Assembly: GCA_964654415.1 (NCBI GenBank)
Contig: CAZZIP010000003.1
Coordinates: 62,001 to 126,000 of the forward strand
Reading direction: 5' to 3'
Length of the DNA stretch: 64,000 nucleotides
Source: Methylohalobius sp964654415
GTDB lineage: Bacteria; Pseudomonadota; Gammaproteobacteria; Methylococcales; Methylothermaceae
The notes under the pieces are model-generated. The model was not told the DNA's origin and made no database searches. It was given only the letters and a program-made list of their open reading frames with translations. Of the stretch, positions 53,707 to 62,632 are shown piece after piece. Made by a program: the position numbers and the translations under genes. Each line of letters begins with the position of its first letter. Within the stretch, counting starts at the first letter, position 1.

Positions 53707-55152
53707 ATGAAACTAAGCTCACGCCACATCTTGCTGAATTGGTTTTTGGTTGTGCTGCTTTGGTCGGCCCAAGCCTCGGCCATCAATTTCCCCTGGCTCA
53801 AGGAAGAGGCCACTCCAATGCCGCAGGAGCAGCAGACACCGGCGCAACCGCAGCCGCCTGCGGCAGAAGCCCAACCCCAGGCACCCACCTTGGCCCCCAT
53901 GCTGCAACGGGTCCTGCCGGCGGTTGTCAACATCGCCACCTCGGGCAAGGTGATCATCGAAGACAATCCGCTGCTCAACGACCCGATCTTTCGCTATTTC
54001 TTCCGCGACATTCCCTCTATCCCACGCGAGCAGCGCACGCAAAGTATAGGCTCTGGGGTGATTGTAGACGCAGACAACGGCTATGTCTTGACCAACCACC
54101 ACGTGATCAAGAACGCCGACGTCATCTACGTTACCCTCAAGGACAAGAGGCGCCTGAAAGCCAAGCTGATCGGCTCGGATCCGGAAACCGATATCGCCGT
54201 CCTTAAGGTCGAGAAAGACCGTCTGACTGCCCTTCCGCTTGGAGATTCGGACAAGCTTCAGGTAGGTGATTTCGTAGTCGCCATCGGCAATCCTTTCGGG
54301 CTGGGCCAGACGGTGACTTTAGGCATCGTGAGCGCTTTAGGCCGGACTGGCTTGGGGATAGAAGGTTATGAGAACTTCATCCAGACCGATGCTTCCATTA
54401 ACCCGGGCAACTCTGGCGGTGCTCTAGTGGATTGGTACGGCAACCTGGTTGGGATCAACACCGCTATTGTCGGACCTACCGGCGGCAACGTGGGGATAGG
54501 CTTTGCCATCCCGATCAACATGGCCCGGGAAGTGATGGATCAGATCATAAAGCACGGCGGGGTTAAACGCGGCTTGCTCGGCGTCCAGGTCCAAGATTTA
54601 ACCCCTGAGATCGCCCAAGCGATGGGGCTTGAAGTGAATGAAGGCGCTCTGGTCTCCGGAGTAAGCAAAGGCAGCGCGGCAGAAAAAGCCGGCATTTTAG
54701 CTGGTGACGTGATCGTCAAGTTCGACCAGCGCGAGGTCAAAAATGCCGCCTCGCTACGCAATATGGTTGGCTTAAAGCGCGTTGGAGAGCGCGCAACTAT
54801 TGAACTGATCCGCGACGGCAAACCGGTAACTGTGACTGTAACCATAGGCAAACCTGCCCCAGCGGGGACAGTTTCGGGAGAAATCCCCCCGCTCGAAGGC
54901 GCCCAGTTTGGCGAGATTCCCCAAGATCACCCCTTATTCGGGCGAGTTCAAGGAGTGATAGTCACTGATGTCGAATTAAACAGCCCTGCCTGGCAAGCAG
55001 GCTTACGCCAAGGAGACATCATTCTTTCGGTCAACCGTCAGCCGGTGCGCAGCGTGGACGAGTTTATTAAACTTGCTTCGCGCTCCCCCAACCGGCTGCT
55101 GCTTCGCATCCAGCGCGGCGATATTTCCTTGTTTTTGGTGCTGGAGAGATGA
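53707..55152 (+). CDS. Do-family (DegP/DegQ/MucD) periplasmic serine protease
   Basis: 481 residues: signal peptide (about 1-25), a Pro/Gln-rich linker (38-60), protease domain with His132 (TNHHVI), Asp162 (DPETDIAVLK) and Ser236 (NPGNSGGAL), then two PDZ domains (about 280-370 and 400-478). Periplasmic protease and chaperone. AAGGAAA precedes the ATG. A perfect 12-bp stem overlaps its stop. Which of DegP, DegQ or MucD is the orthologue cannot be told from sequence alone. Confidence 0.93.
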   Translation: MKLSSRHILLNWFLVVLLWSAQASAINFPWLKEEATPMPQEQQTPAQPQPPAAEAQPQAPTLAPMLQRVLPAVVNIATSGKVIIEDNPLLNDPIFRYFFRDIPSIPREQRTQSIGSGVIVDADNGYVLTNHHVIKNADVIYVTLKDKRRLKAKLIGSDPETDIAVLKVEKDRLTALPLGDSDKLQVGDFVVAIGNPFGLGQTVTLGIVSALGRTGLGIEGYENFIQTDASINPGNSGGALVDWYGNLVGINTAIVGPTGGNVGIGFAIPINMAREVMDQIIKHGGVKRGLLGVQVQDLTPEIAQAMGLEVNEGALVSGVSKGSAAEKAGILAGDVIVKFDQREVKNAASLRNMVGLKRVGERATIELIRDGKPVTVTVTIGKPAPAGTVSGEIPPLEGAQFGEIPQDHPLFGRVQGVIVTDVELNSPAWQAGLRQGDIILSVNRQPVRSVDEFIKLASRSPNRLLLRIQRGDISLFLVLER

Positions 55153-55172
55153 CCGTTCAGAACGGTCATCTC
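55146..55172 (+). terminator. Perfect stem-loop on the protease stop codon
   Basis: GAGATGACCGTT, loop CAG, AACGGTCATCTC: a 12-bp stem that includes the TGA stop of the Do-family protease. No T-run follows directly, so it may protect the 3' end or act with the structure further downstream. Confidence 0.5.
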
Positions 55173-55196
55173 CCAAGCAGGGCAGATACCGACAGG

Positions 55197-55294
55197 CGAC
55201 CCGCAAACCTTACCATACTGACCGACTAGACCGTCGCCGACGATCCCATTCGCCTTGGTCGGTTGAACTTTGCGGGTCGTTGTCAGTTTTTTTT
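55197..55294 (+). ncRNA. Possible structured RNA or complex terminator in intergenic region
   Basis: CGACCCGCAAA (55197-55207) pairs perfectly with TTTGCGGGTCG (55269-55279). Nested inside, ACCGAC (55221-55226) pairs with GTCGGT (55258-55263). Seven bases after the outer stem comes T8 (55287-55294). The two nested stems, the T-run and the place between two plus-strand genes suggest a small RNA, a leader element or a long terminator. It fits no riboswitch I can name. Confidence 0.4.
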
Positions 55295-55433
55295 ACACTT
55301 GTATGCACTTGCCAGAACCCAGCCTTATCTCATATAAAAAACTATTTTAAATACAAAAACTTACTATATTGGCTTAGATTTTGCGGGATAATTTTGCAGA
55401 ATTATTTAACTTTCATATTGATAAGGAGGGGCA

Positions 55434-56228
55434 ATGAACACCTATATCCGTATAGCTACGGCGCTAGCTTTTTCAATTGTATCCAACGCTTTTGCCGTCC
55501 CGGTCTTGCAAGTAGGCGCTCCTGCTGGCTCAGGAGACACAGACACATATGCAGACTACATCCACCTTCTAACCAACCCAATTGAAGAAGATACCGCCAG
55601 AACTTCCGGCAATACCATTTATGTCGCTGGCGTATATCGAAAAGATGTTCTTAATCTAGGCGGACAGTCCGGCGGTGGCCAGGATTGGTCAGGAGTTAAA
55701 TCCGCCTACGCACCGTTTAATGGTCACAAGGCCGTGCTCTTAGTGGCAGTTCCCGATGGCGATTCAGGAACGCTTACCATTTCGGTGGACGGAGGCGCTA
55801 GTTTGTCTGCATTTTATACCAGCCCAACTTTGAGCAATTTATTTCCCAATAACCACGATCCGCTCAAAGATGCTATTGCCGATTTCTTGTTTTTTGACAT
55901 CGGCGATTTCACAAAAAACCTAAATGCAGTACCTGACTTTGCCACTGAAACTGGCTCTGCCGACGGCCAGATCAAGACCATTACTTTCTCAAACAGCGGT
56001 TTTGACTGGCTACATTTTGACGTATTAGCATTAGAGACCAGTGAGAAAGAAGGAAAAGAAGAAACTAGCATCGTAACGACGATCGAAAGTAATCCAGGTT
56101 CCCACGATGTGACCGCTTTGGCTGGCCAGGTACCCCCTCCCCCACCGCAACCTGCCCCCGAACCCGGGATCCTCTGGCTTCTGGCCTCAGGGCTTTTAGG
56201 TCTGCGTTGGTGGGCAAGAAGAGTGTAA
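55434..56228 (+). CDS. Choice-of-anchor N / PEP-CTERM exported protein
   Basis: 264 residues. Signal peptide ending near VSNAFA, beta-rich mature part (VLQVGAPAGSGDTDTYADY, FFDIGDFTKN, IKTITFSNSGFDWLHFDV), then a Pro-rich linker and a C-terminal sorting signal: PEP at 242-244, a membrane helix ILWLLASGLLGLRWW and ARRV. This is the PEP-CTERM layout recognised by exosortase. The mature part recalls the choice-of-anchor N family. AAGGAGGGG precedes the ATG. No exosortase gene is in the window. Confidence 0.82.
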   Translation: MNTYIRIATALAFSIVSNAFAVPVLQVGAPAGSGDTDTYADYIHLLTNPIEEDTARTSGNTIYVAGVYRKDVLNLGGQSGGGQDWSGVKSAYAPFNGHKAVLLVAVPDGDSGTLTISVDGGASLSAFYTSPTLSNLFPNNHDPLKDAIADFLFFDIGDFTKNLNAVPDFATETGSADGQIKTITFSNSGFDWLHFDVLALETSEKEGKEETSIVTTIESNPGSHDVTALAGQVPPPPPQPAPEPGILWLLASGLLGLRWWARRV

Positions 56229-56249
56229 AAAATTATGACATTTGTTAGA

Positions 56250-56276
56250 AAAACGCCGATCATCGACCGGCGTTTT
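56250..56276. terminator. Bidirectional intrinsic terminator
   Basis: AAAACGCCG, loop ATCATCGAC, CGGCGTTTT between the convergent PEP-CTERM and metalloprotease genes. T-runs on both strands. Confidence 0.88.
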
Positions 56277-56294
56277 CGGGAGCAAAACTTAGAT

Positions 56295-58106
56295 TTATTT
56301 GCTCACCGAAACCGCCTGGCTCGCGCTATTTCCCGCCGCATCGGCCGCATCGGCTTTGATCGTGTGGCTACCAGCGCTGGCTCTTCGCGTGTTCCAGGTG
56401 TAGCTTAAGGAACTGCTGTTGGTCGAGGCAACCAGCTTTTCGTCAATATACAGCTTAAGGCTCGCCACCCCCACGTTGTCGCTAGCCGAAGCGTTGATCG
56501 TCACCTTGGTTCCCACCTTGGCGCCGTTGGGCGGAGAGGAGATCACCACGCTCGGCGGGGTGGTGTCGTTCACCGCGGCTTGCGTAGTCGCCTGAGCGGT
56601 ATTCGAATAGGCCGAATCCCCTACCCCATTGTAGGCACGCACCCGGTAAAAATACGTGGTGCTCGCGGCAAGACCAGTGTCGGTGAAGCTCGTCGCATTC
56701 TCGCCCAAAGTCGCGATCTGCGAAAAGACTTGCCCATCGAGCGAGCGCTCGAGCTTAAATCCGGTCTCATTGGTTGCGTTGTCGGCCCAGCTGAGCTTAA
56801 TGCTGCTGGAGCTTAAAGCGCTGGCCGAGAGACTGGAAGGCGCGTTAGGTGCGGTCGTCGCCTGAGCTTGGCGGAAGCTCGCCACCGTCGGTGCGGTGTT
56901 GTTCATGGAGCGCGCTGTGTCCTGATAGTTGGCCACCCCTGTGGCGTAGCCGTTGTAATAGACGTTGGGATTGGAGAAATACTGGATCTGCTTTTCTCCG
57001 CTGCAGTTGTAGGACATCACGTCGCGAAACACGCTGCATACCCTATAGCCATAGGAGTAAGGATAAGCGCCTGGGTATGCGGAGTTGTCCGGATCGTGCA
57101 TGTTGCCCTGATTGTGGCCGAACTCGTGCGCCAAGGTGGTGTTGCCCAAGCAGTTGTAGCGCGAGTCGTCGTGGGAGACGGCAAAAGCATAGGGGGCAAA
57201 AGAAGTGCTCACGCTCTGCATGACAAAGCCTATGCCGCAATAATTGCTGTCGGCTGAGACGAGTGCCACCAAGTCGGCTCCATACTGATTGCGTAAGGAG
57301 TGAACCTCGTCCATCTTGCCGTCGCTGGTCCTTTGGAGAGCATACAAGGCATCGGTCATGTTGCCGGTTTCGGTGTAGGCAACTTCTGCGGTGTAGACCA
57401 GGTTGAGCTGCATATTGACCTGGCTGTTGAGGTAGGCCTGGTTGGCGCGCGCAATTGCATTGGCGATTTTAGCGTTGATGCCGTCGACGCCGCCGGCGTT
57501 GGTTTTAGCCTTGGGGGTGTAAACCACCATCACGTCGATCACAGTGCCGGTTGCGTTCGTTGCTACCTGCGATGAGGTGCTCGTAGTCTCTGTCTCTGCA
57601 GTTCCGGGCTGCGGCGCAGGAGCCGGTACAGGATCGGCGTGCGGAGCCACCTGCTTGGGATCGATCTGACGTACGAGGTGGGTGTCGCCCCCGGCGTAGA
57701 CGATCTCGTATTCCTGGTTTCCACCGGCCTCGCCGCGTTTGATCGTCCCCATCATGGCTTTGCCGCGTATAGCCAAGACTACTTCGCTGTCGGGCTCGCC
57801 TTCAATGTGGCCGATCCATACCCGACTGCCCCGGATTTTCTCGATCCGGTCGCGTACCACTGTAAGAACCGTGTCGTCGAATAAGTTCAACGCGAGCGTG
57901 TCTGTCTCTTCTCCTACCTGGTTAAGATCGGCAGATACGGCACGGCTTCGTCCTTTCACCGCTTTCGGTACGGCTTTGAGCTCGGGGGACACGTCAGTGA
58001 GGGCCGGCTGGAAGATCCATGGCGCCGCTGTTCCCCATGGCGACCATCCAGTGGCCGTCAGTCCCAAGCCTATCACCCCAAACACGATGTCTCTTCGTTT
58101 CATCAT
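56295..58106 (-). CDS. Secreted reprolysin-like metalloprotease with FN3 and Ig-like domains
   Basis: 603 residues. Signal peptide (about 1-27), propeptide-like region to ~185, metzincin catalytic domain with the zinc motif HEFGHNQGNMHD (about 325-336) and Met-turn VMSYNC, then one fibronectin type III domain (about 420-505, PSSLSASALSSSSIKLSWADNA quoted short) and a C-terminal Ig-like domain (about 515-600, PPSVVISSPPNGAKVGT). No PEP-CTERM or other anchor follows, so secretion to the medium is likely, route unknown. Confidence 0.88.
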   Translation of the reverse strand: MMKRRDIVFGVIGLGLTATGWSPWGTAAPWIFQPALTDVSPELKAVPKAVKGRSRAVSADLNQVGEETDTLALNLFDDTVLTVVRDRIEKIRGSRVWIGHIEGEPDSEVVLAIRGKAMMGTIKRGEAGGNQEYEIVYAGGDTHLVRQIDPKQVAPHADPVPAPAPQPGTAETETTSTSSQVATNATGTVIDVMVVYTPKAKTNAGGVDGINAKIANAIARANQAYLNSQVNMQLNLVYTAEVAYTETGNMTDALYALQRTSDGKMDEVHSLRNQYGADLVALVSADSNYCGIGFVMQSVSTSFAPYAFAVSHDDSRYNCLGNTTLAHEFGHNQGNMHDPDNSAYPGAYPYSYGYRVCSVFRDVMSYNCSGEKQIQYFSNPNVYYNGYATGVANYQDTARSMNNTAPTVASFRQAQATTAPNAPSSLSASALSSSSIKLSWADNATNETGFKLERSLDGQVFSQIATLGENATSFTDTGLAASTTYFYRVRAYNGVGDSAYSNTAQATTQAAVNDTTPPSVVISSPPNGAKVGTKVTINASASDNVGVASLKLYIDEKLVASTNSSSLSYTWNTRRASAGSHTIKADAADAAGNSASQAVSVSK

Positions 58107-58316
58107 AGAGTCTTCTCCGCCGCAGGTTTTTCAAACTCAAGAATCAAAATAGTTGGCGGAAGAAAGAGATACTGTGAGGCGATTCGCAGAATGGTGAGTT
58201 CGGCAGAAATACATCGTTTTTCTTGTTGTTTTTAAAAACTCAAAAGATTACAAAGGGGCTGGGTACCTAGAGACTAAAAACAAAGCGTTGCCTTAGATGG
58301 AAAGATTTGTCAGCGG

Positions 58317-60038
58317 TTACGCTCGCTTTAGCAATTTTCGAAGTTCCTCCAGCGGCCGAGTATTGACGATGTTTTCCGCTGCCAGCCATCCCCGTCTGGC
58401 TTGGGCGACGCCGTAGCGCATCAGCCCAAGTCCTGTTGTGCTATGGGCGTCGGTGGAAATTACGAGCTTGACGCCGATTTCTCTGGCCATCAGACAGTGT
58501 TCGCCGTTTAGGTCCAATCGCTCGGGTTGGGAGTTGATCTCCAGGATACAACCGCGATCTTTGGCTGCTCGCATGATCCGTTCGAGATCTACCTGATAGG
58601 CCTCGCGCTGATTGATGAGGCGTCCTGTGGGATGGGCGAGGATGTTGAAATAGGGATTGTCCATCGCCCTAAGGATACGCTCGGTCTGTTTTTTTTCGGA
58701 CAGATGGAACTTGTAGTGCACTGAACAGACGGTCAGATCCAGGTCTTTCAGGACCCGGTCGGGAAGGTCTAAGCAGCCATCTTCTAGGATGTCTACTTCT
58801 ATGCCCTTGAGCAGGGTGATGCCTTTAAGCTTTTCGTTGAGGGCATCTATTCTCTCCATCTGCTGCCTAAGCCGCTTTTCATCTAGCCCCTTGGCTACCG
58901 TCAGGCGCTTGGAATGGTCGGTGATCGCCAGGTATTCGTAGCCCAAAGCTTTGGCTGCCTCGGCCATCTCTTCCAAAGTGTTCTGGCCGTCGGTCTCTTT
59001 GGTGTGGCACTGGAGGTCGCCTCTGATGTCGGACAGCTCCACCAGCTTGGGCAGACGGTTTTCCAAAGCGGCCTGGATTTCCCCCTGCCCCTCCCTAAGT
59101 TCTGGAACGATCCAGGGCAGACCCAGAATAGAATAGACTCCTTCCTCGCTTTCCCCGGCAAGCTTTTCCTCGCCGCGGAAGACTCCGTATTCGTTGATCT
59201 TCAATCCCTGTTTGACCGCCAGGGTGCGAAGCTCGATGTTGTGCGCCTTGGAACCGGTGAAATACTGCAGCGCCGCACCGAACGATTCACTTGCCACCAC
59301 CCGCAAGTCCACTTGCAACCCGTTCTTGAGCCTGACGCTCGAGCGGGTGGGGCCGTGAGAGAGGACTTCCTCTATCCCTTCGTAAGCGAGGAAACGCGCC
59401 ATCACTTCCCCGCCGTCGCGCACCGTCGCCAAAATATCCAAGTCTCCTACGGTCTCCTTCCAGCGTCTGAAGCTTCCGGCCACTTCGATCCGATCCAGGC
59501 CGGGACAGCCGCGAAGGTGGTCGATCAGTGCCCTGGCGATGCTTTCGGCTTCAAAGCGCAAAAAGCGTTTTTCCTGGGGTAAGTGTCGTTGCAAATGACG
59601 CAAGATAAGCTCTTCGGTCTTGGGGCCAAAGCCTGGAAGTTCTCTGACTTTGCCGCTGCGCGCGGCGCGTTCCAAATCTTCCAAGGTCTTGACCTTGAGC
59701 AGGCTGAACAGGGTCTTGACTCGCTTAGGGCCTAAGCCCTCGATCTGCAAAAGTTCGACCAAGGTTTTAGGAATGCGCTTTAACACCTGATCCAGTTGGG
59801 GGAGATGGCCGGTCTGGACGACGGTTTCGATCTTCTTGGCGATCGCCTCGCCGATTCCGGGAAGCTCGGTCAAGTCCTCGCCCGAGGCCACCATTTCGGC
59901 CAGGCTCCTGGGTTGGCTGCGGATCGTGCGAGCAGCATTGTGGTAAGCGCGTACCCGAAATGGATTTTCCCCTTCTATGTCCAAAAGCTCGGCGAGTTGA
60001 TCGAATAGATCGGCGATTTCGCTGTTACTGAGCGCCAT
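58317..60038 (-). CDS. polX: DNA polymerase/3'-5' exonuclease PolX
   Basis: 573 residues from ATG 60038, with GGGGTG ahead; the TTG-type start at 60080 adds fourteen unlike residues. Order: helix-hairpin-helix region (LPGIGEAIAKKIE, LPGFGPKTEELI), pol beta palm with VAGSFRRWKETVGDLDILAT (metal Asp pair), and a PHP nuclease domain (DLQCHTKETDGQNTLEEMAEAA, ITDHSKRL, STDAHST). Base-excision repair polymerase. The 210-bp gap (58107-58316) upstream of it on the map shows no gene. Confidence 0.95.
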   Translation of the reverse strand: MALSNSEIADLFDQLAELLDIEGENPFRVRAYHNAARTIRSQPRSLAEMVASGEDLTELPGIGEAIAKKIETVVQTGHLPQLDQVLKRIPKTLVELLQIEGLGPKRVKTLFSLLKVKTLEDLERAARSGKVRELPGFGPKTEELILRHLQRHLPQEKRFLRFEAESIARALIDHLRGCPGLDRIEVAGSFRRWKETVGDLDILATVRDGGEVMARFLAYEGIEEVLSHGPTRSSVRLKNGLQVDLRVVASESFGAALQYFTGSKAHNIELRTLAVKQGLKINEYGVFRGEEKLAGESEEGVYSILGLPWIVPELREGQGEIQAALENRLPKLVELSDIRGDLQCHTKETDGQNTLEEMAEAAKALGYEYLAITDHSKRLTVAKGLDEKRLRQQMERIDALNEKLKGITLLKGIEVDILEDGCLDLPDRVLKDLDLTVCSVHYKFHLSEKKQTERILRAMDNPYFNILAHPTGRLINQREAYQVDLERIMRAAKDRGCILEINSQPERLDLNGEHCLMAREIGVKLVISTDAHSTTGLGLMRYGVAQARRGWLAAENIVNTRPLEELRKLLKRA

Positions 60039-60078
60039 AAGACACCCCGTAGGTTTGAATGGGTTTGTTACAATACTC

Positions 60079-60093
60079 AATCTAAGTTAGATT
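60079..60093. promoter_or_regulatory. Palindrome between divergent polX and DUF2959 genes
   Basis: AATCTAA-G-TTAGATT, perfect, 13 bp before the DUF2959 ATG. A TACAAT (60069-60074) lies just beside it and could be a -10 box. Possible operator for one or both genes. Confidence 0.4.
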
Positions 60094-60105
60094 CCAAGCA
60101 AGCCC

Positions 60106-60834
60106 ATGAATCTTCCGGTAAGACGCCAAAGAGGCTTACTCCAACGCTTCGGAAAAATAATCCTCGCCCGCTGCCAACGCCTCTATTATCGCTTAGCCGA
60201 ATCGGCGGTCGGCTCCCACAAACGCGACTTTTTAGTCTCCCAGGTAGAGGAGGCACGCAACAGTCTGGAGGATACCCGCGATCAATTTCAAAGCGCCTTG
60301 GACAAATTCACTTCTTTGATCCAATTTGACGGCGGCAATCTCGCAGCGTTCTACCGCGAGTTAAAGCGCGAATTCGATCGCTGCGAGCAGCAAACCGAAA
60401 AAGTCAGAAGTCACATTTCGACCATCGAGAATCTGGCCCAGGCACTGTTCGACGAGTGGGAATTGGAATTGGAACAGTACAAAAACCGCACTTTACGCAA
60501 CAAGAGTCGGCAAAAACTGAGGCTGACCCAGCACCATTGCCGCCAGCTTATCGGCGCGATGCACAAAGCCGAAAGCAAGATCGACCCAGTCCTGGATACC
60601 TTCCGCGACCAAGTATTGTTTTTAAAGCATAATCTCAATGCCCAAGCAGTCGCCGCCCTGCAACACGAATTGATCGTCGTCAGCGCGGACATCGCGGCCA
60701 TGATTGCAGTGATGGAACATTCCATCCGTCAGGCGGACCAATTCATGCAGACCTTGGCGCCTTCCTCTCTCCCCTCTCCTACGGGCAGAGACTTGCCACG
60801 AGCAAAGCGTGGTGAAGGCGAAAGAAAAGGCTAG
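60106..60834 (+). CDS. DUF2959 coiled-coil protein
   Basis: 242 residues. GSHKRDFLVSQVEEARNSLEDTRDQFQSAL, FDGGNLAAFYRELKREFDRCE, AQALFDEWELELEQYKN and FRDQVLFLKHNLNAQAVAAL (each quoted short) are the DUF2959 landmarks; the fold is a long helical bundle. Usual members are lipoproteins, but this one starts with a basic, non-hydrophobic stretch. The C-terminal ~28 residues (PSSLPSPTGRDLPRAKRGEG) look derived from an intergenic repeat. It is 13 bp upstream of a GTPase gene, and the three genes to the window end form one unit. Confidence 0.85.
   Translation: MNLPVRRQRGLLQRFGKIILARCQRLYYRLAESAVGSHKRDFLVSQVEEARNSLEDTRDQFQSALDKFTSLIQFDGGNLAAFYRELKREFDRCEQQTEKVRSHISTIENLAQALFDEWELELEQYKNRTLRNKSRQKLRLTQHHCRQLIGAMHKAESKIDPVLDTFRDQVLFLKHNLNAQAVAALQHELIVVSADIAAMIAVMEHSIRQADQFMQTLAPSSLPSPTGRDLPRAKRGEGERKG
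60762..60832 (+). repeat. Degenerate intergenic repeat absorbed into a gene end
   Basis: CTCTCCCCTCTCCTACGGGC followed by CACGAGCAAAGCGTGGTGAAGG is the kind of dispersed repeat that often sits in bacterial gaps. Here it lies in frame in the DUF2959 tail and runs up to the next start. Only one copy is seen in this window. Confidence 0.4.
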
Positions 60835-60847
60835 AGTGACTGAAATT

Positions 60848-62632
60848 ATGTCTACCGATCCATTTTTGCTGGATTTCGTTCAACTACTGAGCCAGCGTCA
60901 AAAGACGCTGCTGGCCAACCTGCCGGAGAGCCCTGCGGCAGTACAGCTTAAAGCAATCACGCCTTCTCTGTCCTTGGCCCAAGCCGCTCTGGAAAAACAG
61001 GTCCTGATCGCGGAAAACCGCGACCTGCCATGCCAGATCGCGGTGGTCGGACCGACCCAAGCGGGCAAAAGCAGCCTGGTTAATCTAATTTTGGGACAAG
61101 CGGTGGCCAGCGTCAGTCCGCTGGCTGGATTCACGATTCAGCCTCAAGCGTTCGTGTATGGATTGGCTGAATTACCAGATATCGGGTGGCTGGAAAAGTT
61201 TTTCGCCGGCTATGCGTGCCTGAAGATCCAAGATCTTCCCCGCGACCGCTTTGACTGCTTTGGTGTCGCCAGGGTAGAGGCGATTCGTGAATCGCCTTTA
61301 CTGCCTTGTGTGATTTGGGATACTCCCGACTTCGACTCTCTCCGTTCCCGGCAATACTTCAATGGCGTGCTGCGCACCGTCGCGCTCGCCGACCTCCTGG
61401 TAGTCGTGGTGAGTAAGGACAAGTATGCCGATCAGGCGGTCTGGGATTTTTTGACTCTGATCGAGCCGCTGGCACAGCCTACCCTAGTCTGCATCAACAA
61501 GATCCGCCCCGCCGCGCGCAATACCCTGTTTCAATCCTGGAAAGAAAAATGGCATCAGCTGAGAAAAGATCCCTGCCCAAGGCTAATGGCTCTTGAATAC
61601 TATGAGCACCCTGAGGACCTTCAAGCAGCTTCGAGCTTGGCTCTCGAAACCCTAATTCCTCTCCTGCGCACGGCGATGCAAGAGCGCAAGCAGCAGGCAC
61701 AACGGGCAAAGGCGCTGGTGCGCGCGCATTGGCCCAAGTGGAGTGCGCCTATCCGAGCAGAACTTGGAGCCAAGCGGCGCTTCAAGGCGATGATCGACAC
61801 GGCGCTCAGTCAGGCGCTCGCTGTTTACCGTACAGACTTTTTGGATCACCCGATAGCTTATGCGACGTTCCAGCGCGCTCTGGCTGAGCTTTTAATCCTA
61901 CTTGAAATTCCGGGTCTAGCGCAGCCGATGATGCTCATCCGTCGCGCCATCACCTGGCCGATCAAGGCCTTACTGGGGAAACGCCGCAATGTGGACGCAG
62001 ATGCGGTCCAAGAGCTTTTCATCTTGCGCCGTAGCGTCGAGCATGCCATGCTGCAGCTTTTGACATCCATTCGGGATCAGACCGCAGGCCTTGACCCCGC
62101 TGTGCACTGGTGGCAGGAAATCGACCGCTGCTATCAGGCAGCCCGTCCTGCTCTCATCCGGTTTTTCGAAACCGAATCGTTAACTTATTATCAGGCTTTC
62201 AATCCCCAGGTAGAGGCAGCCGCGATGAGACTTTATCGGCGTCTTCAGGAAATGCCAGCTACTCTCAACAGCTTGCGTGCTGCAAGAATTGGCGCCGATG
62301 CTGCAGGACTGGCTCTGCTGTTTCAGACTGGGGGGATCGGACCGCACGATGTCGTTTTGGCCCCGGCGATGCTCTCGCTGACCTCGTTGCTTGCGGAAAG
62401 CGCTCTGGGAAAGTATATGGAAATCGTGGCGGCCGACCTCAAGCGCACTCAGTTGGAAGCCGTCAAAACCCTACTGCAAGGACTGGGCGAGAAGATTGCC
62501 AGTCTCATGGAACAGATGGATACAAATGTCTGTTTCAACATCCCCGAGCCCGTTTTGACCCAAGTGGAAGATACCTTAAATGAGCGACCCTATGGACTCA
62601 AACTGTTTTCCCCCGCTTTCCTCAGAGACTGA
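60848..62632 (+). CDS. Dynamin-like GTPase
   Basis: 594 residues from ATG 60848; an upstream in-frame start at 60809 lies in repeat-derived sequence. G1 GPTQAGKSS (68-76), G3 DTPDFD (158-163), G4 NKIR (217-220). The C-terminal two-thirds is helical with a hydrophobic patch near 500 (ADAAGLALLFQTGGIG...APAMLSLTSLLAE, broken here). Bacterial dynamins often occur as adjacent pairs and this one overlaps the next GTPase gene by 53 bp. Confidence 0.82.
   Translation: MSTDPFLLDFVQLLSQRQKTLLANLPESPAAVQLKAITPSLSLAQAALEKQVLIAENRDLPCQIAVVGPTQAGKSSLVNLILGQAVASVSPLAGFTIQPQAFVYGLAELPDIGWLEKFFAGYACLKIQDLPRDRFDCFGVARVEAIRESPLLPCVIWDTPDFDSLRSRQYFNGVLRTVALADLLVVVVSKDKYADQAVWDFLTLIEPLAQPTLVCINKIRPAARNTLFQSWKEKWHQLRKDPCPRLMALEYYEHPEDLQAASSLALETLIPLLRTAMQERKQQAQRAKALVRAHWPKWSAPIRAELGAKRRFKAMIDTALSQALAVYRTDFLDHPIAYATFQRALAELLILLEIPGLAQPMMLIRRAITWPIKALLGKRRNVDADAVQELFILRRSVEHAMLQLLTSIRDQTAGLDPAVHWWQEIDRCYQAARPALIRFFETESLTYYQAFNPQVEAAAMRLYRRLQEMPATLNSLRAARIGADAAGLALLFQTGGIGPHDVVLAPAMLSLTSLLAESALGKYMEIVAADLKRTQLEAVKTLLQGLGEKIASLMEQMDTNVCFNIPEPVLTQVEDTLNERPYGLKLFSPAFLRD

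Noticed and set aside
56849..57257. Plus-strand frames over the metalloprotease
   Set aside because: Antisense shadows rich in Cys/Arg/Ser; the minus-strand protease carries the zinc motif.
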